DNA from: Zychaea mexicana
Taxonomy: Eukaryota; Mucoromycota; Mucoromycetes; Mucorales; Lichtheimiaceae
Direction of reading: 5' to 3'
Length of the DNA: 64,000 nt
Assembly (NCBI RefSeq): GCF_025766255.1
Contig: NW_026516755.1
Span: 62,001 to 126,000, forward strand
The notes beneath the pieces were generated by a model. That model did no database searches and was not told the DNA's origin. It saw only the letters and a program-made list of their open reading frames with translations. Positions within the stretch are counted from its first letter, which is position 1; each line of letters starts with the position of its first letter. This document shows positions 27,765-39,243 of the stretch, in pieces. Made by a program: the position numbers and the translations under genes.

Positions 27765-29195
27765 TTATTTTCCTTCGTTCGTCTTGACACTGCTAGCGGC
27801 AATGCTGGCCGAATCCGATGGTGATGGAACAGCGACGGCTGGGCCCTCGTTTCTCTTCACGTCCAGATCCTTCTTGATTTGCTCTTCCAGCTGTCGGATG
27901 TCTTCAATTGACATGCCGTACCATTGATCCATCCAGCAGAATAGTTGTCTGATTCATTTCCAGGTTGAAGAGATGAGGTTGTTAGTTTCTATGGGAAGAC
28001 CTCCACTACCTCTAGCAAGAAAAACAAGGCATATAGTTACCTATGGAACTTGATAAAAAGGTTATGAATCGTCTTGGCAAGGAAGGACTCAACCTTGCCT
28101 TGGAGACCGAACCACTTGAATTCGATATATACAAGCTTGTAGCAAGTCATCACAGGCTCGCAGGTCTGGGTCCAGTTCTTCTCGGTCAGCGGACCGCGAT
28201 TCGCCTTCATCGAATGCACAAGCTTGGGATCTTCGTGGGGCTTATACTCCTTGGGGTCGATCTTGTCGTTAGCAACGTCAATCATGACGACATCACGCTT
28301 CTTGAGGTCAGCATCCGAGATTTTAAGTGCGTTTTCAAGCTCACCGCGAGAGTTGTTGACGTGAAGCGTTTCATAGACGATGGAGAAGTTGTCCTTCATG
28401 TAACCGTTCTGAGAAGCAGGATAAGGTTGAAGATGAATACACGTTGACGAGTTTAAATCTTACCGAACTCCTTCTTGCCGTCTTCATCGACCTATCTATC
28501 TCTTTCTTACCTTCAAGACTAGTACATTGGACGGTGGGTAGAGGGGTAATGATCAGTTAGTTTTCAATCGGATTTGATCCTCCGCAAAACGGGTTTGCTC
28601 TTACTATCATCATCATCATCTTCATCATCACATCACAACAGACCGCACACACTCCCACGTTATTTTCCCCTAATTTTACCTGTCTTGCAGTATGGGTAAG
28701 CGTTCCACGCCTACAATGTCACAGAATTAGTAAACAGTTTCAAAGTATAACCCAGAAATTATGGTCATAATAACAACAAGTACAATACCTCTTCGTAAAG
28801 GTCGAGAGCGCCTGCGGGTGCGAGGGCGCGTACAAAAGCAGGTACGCGCGAAGCCAAACGGAAAATCTTGTATGTATACTGCCCCTTTTCGCCATTCTCC
28901 TTTTCATATGGCTCGTTCTTCAATACCTCTACACCCTCACCACCGCCAGTCTGCTCCTTGGATGCCATGGCAGTGGCATACAATTGACCTAAAAAGAAAA
29001 AAAGAAAGAAGCTCAGTATACTCGCTGAGCCGACGAAAGGTGAAAGGTTTTATCGTCCCTAACCCTTCCCCAAGATTGAGACGTAAACTCATCTGACAGT
29101 TCATCGGAAGGCACGATTCGGGAGTTGTAACACTTACCAACTTGGTACTCGGATTCTGTGCAGTTGTTGATGACTCTATATTCCTTGATGAGCAT
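27765..29195 (-). CDS. Class I phosphatidylinositol transfer protein (PITP)
   Basis: START-fold protein that moves phosphatidylinositol and phosphatidylcholine between membranes; animal PITPNA/PITPNB type, not Sec14. Exons: 29195-29138, 28988-28789, 28710-28680, 28518-28511, 28408-28041, 27948-27765, giving 282 aa, close to the 270 aa of animal PITPs. Motifs: MLIKEYRVI start, [56 protein letters not shown], a [19 protein letters not shown] block and [20 protein letters not shown]. The whole class I domain is present. The tail after about residue 255 is Ser/Pro/Ala-rich and may be regulatory. The fourth exon is only 8 nt (see finding). Six exons with correct phases throughout support an active gene. 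Confidence 0.93.
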
Positions 29196-30749
29196 GATGT
29201 TTAAGATGGAAGGAGGATAAAGTATAGGAAAGATGCTAAGATGAAAAATAAAAGAGAGAAGGAAAGGGAACTTGGAAAGGGCCTCTTTCTTTCTTTTTGC
29301 GGCTTCGGCGCCGACGACGTGGAGTTCCAAATAGTCAGTATGGCTCTGCAAAAACTGCTTTACCGATACCATCGTGACGTGGCAGCAGATATGGAAGATC
29401 CCTTGCTTATAACGAGACTCGTATTTGTTTGCTACTGCCCTACTGAACATCTCTTATTTCTTGATGCTGCTCTACTATTCCTGTGGTAATCTCTTATCGT
29501 TCAAACTACTAGCAGCTCATGGATAGCAAAACTTATTTAGGTACGAGATTTCGGAGAATTCTCGATTCACCACTTATATGATTTGTCCAGTTATAGCAAC
29601 GAGGCGCCAAGGAGAATGAGAAAGGAAGAGATACTTTGCCGCGAAGGCTTGGCTAAGTTCTCGGCAGAGTACCATGGAATGACTCTTCTACTGCTTACAA
29701 AGATCCAACAGCTAGGGTCATCCTTTTACGACCGAGTTCATTACATGTGTAAATATGTTTTACATACTGCTACATTTGTGATAATGCAGGAGATTTGTTG
29801 CAGGACGATCAAAAAAAAAGGGGAAAGTGAAGCGACAGGATGGCCGCTTCCCCTGCCTCTTCTTCAACTGTACTACACTGCTCACAATACATCGGACAAG
29901 AGGAGTGGCCACCAGCTTCTCGGCTTTTTTGTGGTAATAATAATATATTAAGTTGTTATGTAATATCACTGTAAGATCACACAATACACACATTGACCCA
30001 AGTTTTGGTGTAACGTTGTGGAACTCTGCTAAGTGGAACACAAAGAGTGACTTTTTCGGAATCGTCAAGTATAAAAAGTACAAACTTATTTTGACAGCAA
30101 AGGTGTTTTGAAGCAGTATGTATAAAAATACCGATGCTGTTGCTCAGTATTATCTGTTGTTCGGACCTAGATGATCAACCATATGTAGATAGAAGCATAT
30201 GCTTCCTGCTATTACTGTACTACATACTACAAGCGCAACCACTATTTATAGTAGTATGACTTGATGGAAGAGAACCCTGTTAGTCCAATTTACATAGTGC
30301 GAATCATATACTTAAAATAATTACGCTGTTATTGCAACTTATTGTATACATGTACAACTCAATTTATGCCCTTCTGAACATTCAGAAATGAGATGACATG
30401 ATAGTTAGGACTTCAATAAAATTATAGCATTCGCTACAGTATTGTTGCTGACAGTGGAAATAATGTAAGTTATAATATCATTATTACAGTACAGAGCCAA
30501 TGTCTGATAGCGCCGTACATAATAAAACTAATTTCTCTAATATCTGATTGCCAATGTGTATAACAGCACTAATGAAGGATAGTTTCTGCTGTTGTATAGC
30601 ATCATTTTGACATGCAGCTAATCAAGCTATCGCGTGGGTACCAGCTTTAATCCTTAGGGTCACGTATGGTATCGTAAAAAGCAGCAACGACATGGCGAAC
30701 ATCGTACTTGCTAGCATGGTTACAAATCATAATCAGATCAATCCTATCA

Positions 30750-31097
30750 CTAAATCTTCTGAGGCTGCTTTTCTATACGATTACCGTATACGCTGTCTTG
30801 AAACGACCATTTTTCATCTCCGTCATCGTGCAGCATATGTACGCCTTTAGCTATTAGGAAATAAATACAACAGGGAACATACAATTTACATCCTTTACGT
30901 AACGTGAATAAGTAAATTGTAAATTTTAAACGGTATTGTACAGTAGGGATGAACCAAGTTTGTACTGAAAGAAATATAATCGCAACGAAAAAGTATATGA
31001 AAGAAATGTAAAAGGAATATGAGATACTGTAGAAGTTATCGCTGTTGCTATCATCATCACCTGTAGGAAAAATAACATCCAAAAAATCTACTGTCAT
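30750..31097 (-). CDS. Weak hypothetical coding segment
   Basis: Not recognised. The ends of one minus-strand frame look coding: MTVDFLDVIFPTGDDDSNSD at 31097-31038, and IAKGVHMLHDDGDEKWSFQD then SVYGNRIEKQPQKI and stop at about 30850-30750. The middle is hydrophobic, AT-rich and looks like an intron (Phe/Ile/Tyr-rich). It might be a two-exon remnant of a larger gene. No upstream exon is evident. Confidence 0.2.
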   Translation of the reverse strand: MTVDFLDVIFPTGDDDSNSDNFYSISYSFYISFIYFFVAIIFLSVQTWFIPTVQYRLKFTIYLFTLRKGCKLYVPCCIYFLIAKGVHMLHDDGDEKWSFQDSVYGNRIEKQPQKI

Positions 31098-33594
31098 CTT
31101 ATATGTAATGCTCTTGCTTAGTAAGCATCAAAATTTTGCCGAGTAAGATACACAGCCACTTCGGGTACAAGGAATGGTTGAGCGAAATGGAGTAGTAGCA
31201 TTGGACGTGTGTGCTGTACAGAAAATGGGCATATCACTGCAAGCTCAGTAACCAAGAAATTCAAGATAACATACCCGACGTTTAGAATTCTGTTTAGGCA
31301 AAAGGGAAATAATAAGAGTCAAAGGGGCTAATAATTTACGTCTAGCAGAGCAGAATATTCAAGCAAAAGGGATGGCGAGTGAACAAGGTAATTAATAAAG
31401 CAACAAATTGCGCGCAAAAGGATGAAAGACGTTGGTGCTTATCGTTTATAGCGCTCTTCCTCTAATCGCTCAAATGAATTTACAACGCTGCTCAATAAAT
31501 GATTCGATTAACTTTATTAGCAGCAACGTATACTCAACATGGGGTGGTCTACTCTAGCAGCGTCAACATACACTCGGAATAAGCTGGTTTGTAATGGTAA
31601 GGTGAGCCAGCGGAATATCTGTGCTGGGAGAATTCGTCAAGCGCATATTTTCCTTCATATTGCTTTCTTCCGGTTACTCTTGAAGCAGCTATAGGTATTG
31701 ATGTTACAAGAACGACAATACGATTAAATACGGCAGACTCCCCAGAGGAAGGTCAACTCAATGTGTATTGAATGAGTATTGGTCTCAAATGGATAGGGGA
31801 AACTGGAAAGAAAGGTTTCTTTTCAATCAGTGGATTGCAAACGACCGATCCATTCACTGCACACGGCTCAGCTTGGAGAACGGTTTTTCGGGGTAAAGTA
31901 TTCAAGTGTGTTGTATTTATGCCCGCACACACATAATACATTATGCGCCTCAAATACAGTGAAGTCAAAAGATAATAAAGAGACTGAATATCATACTCTG
32001 TGGATTACAAGCACGAATATGCTATATACACATGCTGCTCGCCTTATTGGTTGAAGGAATGGATACTGGTTGTTGGGAGGATCGTATTTTTTAAATCTAT
32101 ACATACCAATGCTGGATCAGGGACAACTCAAGCCGGTGAAAAATAGTTAATGGTACATACCCGCTAGTACTCTTATGTTTTATATGACTTTTTCTTTCTA
32201 CGTAGCACGTACTACTGTACCAGCATCACAAACATGTTGCCAGCAACTGAAAAATTATCCCATCACCACATGATTTTGCACAAAACAGCCATATTGTATT
32301 ATTTTTATGTACGAGCACAAATTACCAAAATCTCACCTACACACATCAATTACTGCAATCAAAATTTTATTGCAAGAAGGGATGATTTGCATAAACCGGG
32401 TGAGGATATAAACTTATCGCACCGCGAGCTTCTGCCACCCAATGTATACAGTAGTACAGCTATAGGTACTCCACATGCCACTGAAAATTCATTTACTAGA
32501 CACAAAGCACTGTTCGTATTCTGTATAGTGTGCTATTCTACACAGCTATTATTGAGATATTCCACCGCGGATAAGGCGCAAAGCATGATTTTCATAACAT
32601 ATGCTGCCAAAGTTGAAGCCTTTCTTTTTAATATTATGATGTGCAACTGATGAAAAGCAATTTGCAAGTTGCAAATGTGCGGACGTTATAAGTCTTAGTA
32701 CATGTGGTGATAAGATTATTATAACACGGCACATATCTGCATTTGCATATTTACATAATGCTCTAGAAAATACAGGTATACGCTGCAGAAACACAGAGTG
32801 CAGTCTTACACATAATATAAATACGTGGCCTCTTAAGGTGCTGCACGGTGGTCGCAACCATGTACATACAACGATCTTCGTTTACACATATACTATGTAT
32901 TGTTGTAATGACCTGTAAAGTGGCTGTACTTGAATGTAGATAGTCATATATACGTCTGATGTAGCACAATGCTTGAGACATGTTTCAATACAGTTATCGA
33001 AAGCCCATACATTTAAATAGAAACAACTCTTTTCCCTCTTCCTCACGGTCTTGACACAGTATAGCAAGAAAAGGAATACAACGGCTTGATCTGTATGTAG
33101 GATGGATTTGAGGCTCACGGTTCTTTAAAAAAACGGCTATATTAACGGTTATCCACGGCATAAATAGTTATGCTGTCATCCCTATCATTTTGTAACGAAT
33201 CTTTGTTGTCTCACACGTGTCACTGTATCCTTGTCGCTGTATACGGTATTCCCTATCATTCCCTCTCATATTGTACACTGCTTAATAGCAGAATCAACCT
33301 CTTACAGTATTTGTATTCTTAATTTTTGTCAGATTGTGACGACCTGTTTTTGAAGATCATATAGCAGCAGAATTAAGAGAAGGCATTACATAGTTTTATT
33401 TTTAAAAAAAAAGCATTGGCTTTTAGTAGTAGTTATTGTAAAGTATGCGCTTAGTATTTTAGTTGGAATGGAAGATGACGTGTTGATATGTATGTCAAGG
33501 TGCGGATGTTTATGTATCAATAACTGGTGGCTCATATTATATCCACTTTTAAGCATTATTAGGCACTATACTGTAGCCATTCTCCCATGCATGG

Positions 33595-34037
33595 ATGTAC
33601 ATTTTCTATGATATTCAAGATTTGGTACATCAGCTCTTGTTGACGTTGGCCAAGGTAAACACTGATTTCTTCCTTTTTTGTCTACCGAACAGCCCTTTCG
33701 TCTATTTCCCTTGTTCGATTTCATTGGTGTTTCTTCTTAACCTTACTGCTGTCGTTCTTCTTTCACTTTATCGCATTTAGTCCATTTTTGATGCGGTACC
33801 TTCACGACTGCACGACCTTCACCAAGGCATCAATACCAAGAATAGACAATTTAAGCCAGGAAGATCTGCTTCAAAGAAAGGACGTGCAAGAAGGCGGAAG
33901 GAAGATGTCTATACTACCCATATGTTGTATATTACAGGCTGCTTTCTAGAGTCTGATATCTGTCCTAAAACTGATTCTATTGCTGACTTTGGTGTGCCGG
34001 AACATCACATACTATTATTATCTGTAAGACGGCAATG
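33595..34037 (+). CDS. Weak hypothetical two-exon reading frame
   Basis: Not recognised. Exon 1 (33595-33654) encodes MYIFYDIQDLVHQLLLTLAK. A GTAAAC...TTTAG intron joins it in frame to exon 2 (33780-34037): SIFDAVPSRLHDLHQGINTK, then NRQFKPGRSASKKGRARRRK and a Cys-containing tail, with a stop at about 34035. The join gives a helical then strongly basic protein of about 105 aa. The intron has good borders, which is more than chance frames nearby show, but no family is recognised and it could be the 3' end of a decayed gene. Confidence 0.25.
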
Positions 34038-34830
34038 AAATCGTTTCCAGTTTTTCGCAGTATTTCTGGCTGATGCAGTTGGTGATAGGCTTTGGTAACA
34101 TCCTAGCTCCAGTTGTTCAATAACATTACCCATCAGCGGCACGAAACCCGTAACCTTACTCTCTAATATATTTTTCAAGTTTCCTATTCTTTTAGGCTAG
34201 TGCCACAATATCCTGATTTCTGGAAACCAGTTGCGCGGTGAGTGTACGTTTGTGTGATGCAGTAACTAAGCTGGGTTGAAGATGAATCCATTTCCCCTGC
34301 CTATTTTTGAGCAAAATGCCTAGCATTGGTCAATATGTCTTGTGGTTCAATTCTGACTGTTTCACAAGTGGCCCTGTCGTGTACGCGCATCTCTACCACT
34401 AATACTACGCTATTAGCTGTAGTTGACGACGCTGAACAACTGGAATAGGTCATTGCTAAGATAAAAGAAGAAAGAAAGAGTGGATGTATGTAATTAGCCA
34501 GTTATTAATCTTTGGAAGACACCAAGCGGTGTGGTCCTGCATATACCATGTTTCTTCTAGATAAATTCCCAGCGCGGACTTGGGCTGGCTGCGGGTAAAA
34601 GTTTGTTGCATCGTAAAAAAGAAGACTGAACGCTTTGACCTTGACTTTAGTTGCTTATTACTGTGAAGGGGGGTTCAAGTCGAGTCTAAAAGTTTAAAAC
34701 TTGCGTTTCTTTTTACCTTTTTTATACTGCTGCAAGCTACATTTCTATACATACACGCAAATACTCTTTTCTTTTTTCCTTTTACCTTTCGATTTCGAAC
34801 TTGCTGCTTATTTTTGAACGAACAACAACA

Positions 34831-37800
34831 ATGTCTATGCCGATCCGTTGGTCAGGTTCTAATGACCCATCGAATCAACAGCAATCACAACAGCAGCAAC
34901 AACAACAGCAACGGTCTGATCAACCCACATCTCAAGCTACGCTATACTCACAACAACAAGCATCGGCAGCAAATTATGGCATGGAGCAACATGGCAAGCC
35001 GTCATTACGACCATTACAGCCTCAACCGTACATACATCCCGAATCATATTCTTCGGGTTCGTCATCAGCAACTGCTCCCAGTTATCCGTATCCAGCGTAT
35101 TACCGTGGGCAATCCGCACCACAACAACAACACCCTTCTCCTCCTCAACAGCAGCACCCATATCACCACCAGCACCAACCACTACCACCACAACAACAAC
35201 AACAGCCACCTCATGGCACAGGATCCGATTGGCGTGAAGATCGAGCCGATGCAAAACGAATACGCATAAGTCGTGCTTGGTACATTTTACGCTTTCTTCA
35301 AGTTATATAGAAAGACGCGTAAAATTCTTAATATTAACCGATATCATTTATGTATTGTTAGTGATGGATGTCGACGAAAAAAGATCAAATGCGATACAAC
35401 GGGACAAGGCAGTACGTGCAAAAATTGTCAGATAGCTAAAGTCGAATGCACTTTTAATGATAGGTAAAATCTTTCTTTTTCCTGTTTTGGATCATTTTGT
35501 CTTCTTTACGTGATTTTATATATATCGATTGGAGCGGGTGGATAATGTTTGTTGACAAATCGGGGCTCGGGCTAACTATTTTGACGGATTTTTTTTATTG
35601 TAACTTATAGCGCCAAGAAACGAGGACCACCAAAAGGGTAACTTGACCTATATATCTTTTTTGCTTGGATGACAATGTATTACTGGAGACTGACCAGTGG
35701 GAACACGATGATTTTAGTTATATTGAAGTATTGGAAAATCGGCTAAAACGTATGGAACGAATCCTTGGCGGTCTGGCTGATGAAGACGAGGAAGAGTCAC
35801 CGGCCGACGACATCAAGCGGGAGAATGAAATGACACATCAGGCAGAAAAAGGAAATAGCCCATCGTTTACACCCGGGACAGGCGCCGAACAACAACAAAA
35901 CAATAGCAAAGATGGCAACAATGGCAAATTAGTACCGGGTTCGGCTACAGCTACTACAACTGCTACAGCCACTACTTCAACAACCGCAACTCCAACAACA
36001 ACAACAACAGCAACAGCAGTATCAACGACTACAACGGAGAAACCTGCTGATGCTACTACAGGTAGTAAAAGCAACAGCAAAGGCAATTGCAATTGGAAAC
36101 ATGATACGTCAGGCTTGTCATCGCTCGACAGTACCGGCATCACCCGATACGTCGGTGACATGAGTCCGTTACCATTTCTAGCACAAAAAATAAATTTCGA
36201 AGATGCTCGGGTGGCTTCGACCATTGGATTCAAAGTACGCAAGTTTGGCCACAGTCTTTTGTTGTACAAAGAAGATGATCAGGAGAGGGCTCAGGGTGCA
36301 AGCGAGCGGATGCTCCGGGCTGCTGGCAAATTAAAGCCCGGTCAGAGCATTAATGGCATGAACGACTGGATCTATGCCGTGGCAGGAATTGATAGGGTGA
36401 CTAGCGATCGTCTGATGCGAATGTAAGTACTGATATTTGGTGTATGTATGCCCAAGGGTTGGCTGACATACTCACCCACGCGATATCAACGTTTCTAGCT
36501 ATTTTGCGTATATCCATCCTGGCTTACCTGTAATCAACAAGATCCTGTTCCTGAAGCAATATCGCAGACAATTAGGTGATTATCCCGCACCAACATTGCT
36601 ATGTGCCATTTATGGTGCAGCTGTCCGCTATGTCCACAATTGCAGATTATTTGGAGACAAGGTGCTGGACGACGAACCGGACAATTGGGATCTGCAGGAA
36701 GGGTGGTCGGAAAATCTATTTGAGCATTTACTGGTGTATGTAAAAGGACGCTATGCACCCTGTGTAGCAACGATACAAGCTTTGGTCATCGGTCAATTTC
36801 ATCGTGCGAGTTTGGATGAGAAAGTGGCGAGTGGATGGTTGCTTAATTCTGCGGCAACACGAATGGTAATGTATTGCCGCATAAAAAGTGTGTGAGAGAG
36901 AGAGAGAGACATGTGATTATTATTAACGGTGTCCATTTCCCTTGTTGGAATACAGGCACAAGATTTAGGGCTACATCGGTCGAGTGAAGGATGGGATATT
37001 CCTGATAGTGAAAAAGAAACGCGACGACGATTATGGTGGGCCGTGTACATTATGGACAAATGGTCAGCTGCAGGAACTGGTCGACCACAAACCATCTTTG
37101 ACGAAGACTGTGACGAGATCTATCCAAGTGAAAGCTCCAGTTGGGAAGAAGTAATGGACACGCCGCCGAAACAGGACGAAGAAGAGGAAGGGGATTCGGA
37201 CAATGGTCCGCGATTTCCATCATTGGATCCATCCGTTGCTCAAAGAGTCAAAATCGACCGGATTCCTATCTATCAGCCATTTGTACAACTTGCCAAGCTG
37301 TCCGAATTGTTGGGACGCATTCTCCAAGGCTTATATACCCCACGCGCCAAACGACACAGTGCACAGCATGGCAGTGATGTTATTGTTTCGTACCTCGATA
37401 ATGCCTTATCTGAATGGCGCTCCAATCTACCGCCGTCACTGCAAATTTCTTCCACCAACGTGAGCCGACTCGACAGCCGAGGCCATTCTCCGCTCTTGTC
37501 CATGTCTGGTCTGATCTATCTTACTTACTGTACGTTACTGGTGCTGCTCCATCGGCCATTTATTGAACGAGAAAAAGAAGGACACGATACGCGCTTATCG
37601 ATGTCGTCACTGACTATATGCACCAATGCCGCAACTCGATGTGTCGATATTGCCGAAAAGATGCACTATCGCGATTTTATGCTGGTGTCTTGGAGCTTTT
37701 CGATCTACCCTGTATTCACGGCATCGCTGATCCATATCTTCAATGCAGCAAGTACCGACAATATCGTAGCCGATGTAGCCAAATCAAATATCATCAAAGC

Positions 37801-39105
37801 GATGGGCGTGATCAAACGGCTCTCGAAACTGTCCCCAGCAGCAGGCAAGCTGTTTGATGTGCTGAAACAACTGATGGAAACTCGCAACATTTCCGTTGGT
37901 GAGCATGTATTATCGGATCTGACAGATGACGATCAACACCAGTCTTCAGCAAACAAAGGGAAACGGAAGCGAAGACAACGTCGTGCATCTTATACTTCAC
38001 CATCAGTAGCGCCACCGATACCTTTATCATCTTCGACACAACAGCAGCCGAAATCACCAGTGGTTTCGTCAGCAATGTCGGTGTCGCCAACGTGTACATC
38101 TGCAAAACCTGGTGGTTTCAAGATCGGCATGTCGCCAAGAACGTCTGATGTGGGTCGAGGCAGCGGTGCTGGATCCCTATCACCTTTACCTGCCCCTATC
38201 GCTACAAGTGCTAACACTGCACTGTATAACAATAATCCTCCACCCGATCGGCCTAGCAGTGGTGGCTCGACACCGTCTTCCATCGTGAACGGGGACTGGA
38301 TTAACGGTTTATGCTCTACTTGGGATCAAGATACCTTGCAATGTAAGTGTCCTATTTATGTTTTTTACGACTCAATGTCCGTGGATGACTGATTCGATTG
38401 ATTTATCGAAACACAAATTTAGCTCTATCTGCAAACCAAAAAGATTCCAACGATATGCACTCACTGCGGCAGTTTGGATTATCGATGGAATCCATGTTCC
38501 CGGCTGTCGATCAACTCGCTTCTGTACCGGCAGCAGCGGCAACAGCAGCAGCCCCCAATCTTCAACCACAACATCAGCAGCAGCAGCAGCAGCAGCAGCA
38601 ACACCAACAACAACACCATCAAAACAATCTGGCAGGAAGCATGATGTTACCTTTCCATTCAACAGACAGTTTCTTGTTTGGCATACCAGATTTTGGATTT
38701 ACGACTGCTGCTCAGCAACAAGATTTAACCCCATCTCAACAACAACAACAACAACAACAACACGCTATGACACCATTTTCAACCTCATTGTATACTACCC
38801 CTACGTCTGCACAAGCATCTTCATCTTCGCCATCATCAGCAGCAGCTACCAACAACATGGCTGTGCCACAACTTCAGCAACAACAAAGACAGCAACATAA
38901 CCAGTTTCGGAATCGACCTGATAATCCGTTCTGGTCGATGCCTAGTAGTCTGGAACTGGATGATTGGACTGCGTACCTATTACCACAACAGCAACAAGAC
39001 GACTCTTTACAGCAACAACAATCCATAGCCCCCTCTGCATCATCCCATCATAATACCTCCACTAACTCCCAGCCTTGGAACCCGCCTTCTAATGGTTGGA
39101 TGTAA
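34831..39105 (+). CDS. Zn(II)2Cys6 transcription factor with fungal-specific regulatory domain
   Basis: Nuclear DNA-binding regulator. Exons: 34831-35279, 35362-35463, 35611-35637, 35718-36422, 36499-36865, 36956-38342, 38423-39105, giving 1239 aa. The binuclear cluster spans exons 1-2: RACDGCRRKKIKCD, then CKNCQIAKVECTF, with all six cysteines. The first cysteine codon is split by the intron (TG at the end of exon 1, T at the start of exon 2). The 27-nt exon 3 encodes the linker SAKKRGPPKG, and exon 4 begins with a coiled-coil dimerisation stretch (YIEVLENRLKRMERIL). The fungal-specific domain (about 36499-37900) includes the DLGLHRSSEGWDI and ETRRRLWWAVYIMDKWSA signatures. Long Gln-rich regions flank it, and the C-terminal 250 residues are poly-Gln/Ser. 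Similar proteins are often auto-labelled XlnR-like; target genes are not predictable. Confidence 0.93.
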
Positions 39106-39243
39106 TGTAAAAAAATCTGTGTTCTTTATTGCAACTTTATGAATTTGGAAAGCAAAGTAAAAAAAAAAATAAAGAGGAAGAGAAAGTAAGGTTCCTTTTC
39201 TAAAAGTAATAGTAGTTGTTTGTTTGTGGTTGTCGTAAACTCT

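Larger units (their letters stand above)
29196..34830. other. 5.6-kb AT-rich gene-poor region
   Basis: The longest stretch without a confident gene. Open frames are short and interrupted on both strands. Short-motif repetition such as TACTGTA/TACAGTA and GTATAC appears often, but no long direct or inverted repeat and no transposase, integrase or reverse transcriptase motif was recognised by eye. Two segments look weakly coding (30.75-31.10 kb minus and 33.6-34.0 kb plus) and are listed separately. The last 300 bp (34530-34830) hold the promoter/leader of the Zn2Cys6 gene, with pyrimidine-rich tracts just before the ATG. Confidence 0.6.

Noticed and set aside
29196..34830. Transposon or retroelement in the gene-poor region
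   Set aside because: No terminal repeats, target duplications, DDE, integrase or reverse transcriptase motifs could be recognised by reading; a repeat search would be needed to exclude an old copy.
35362..35463. Zn2Cys6 domain with a missing first cysteine
   Set aside because: The cysteine codon is split by the upstream intron; splicing restores RACDGC.
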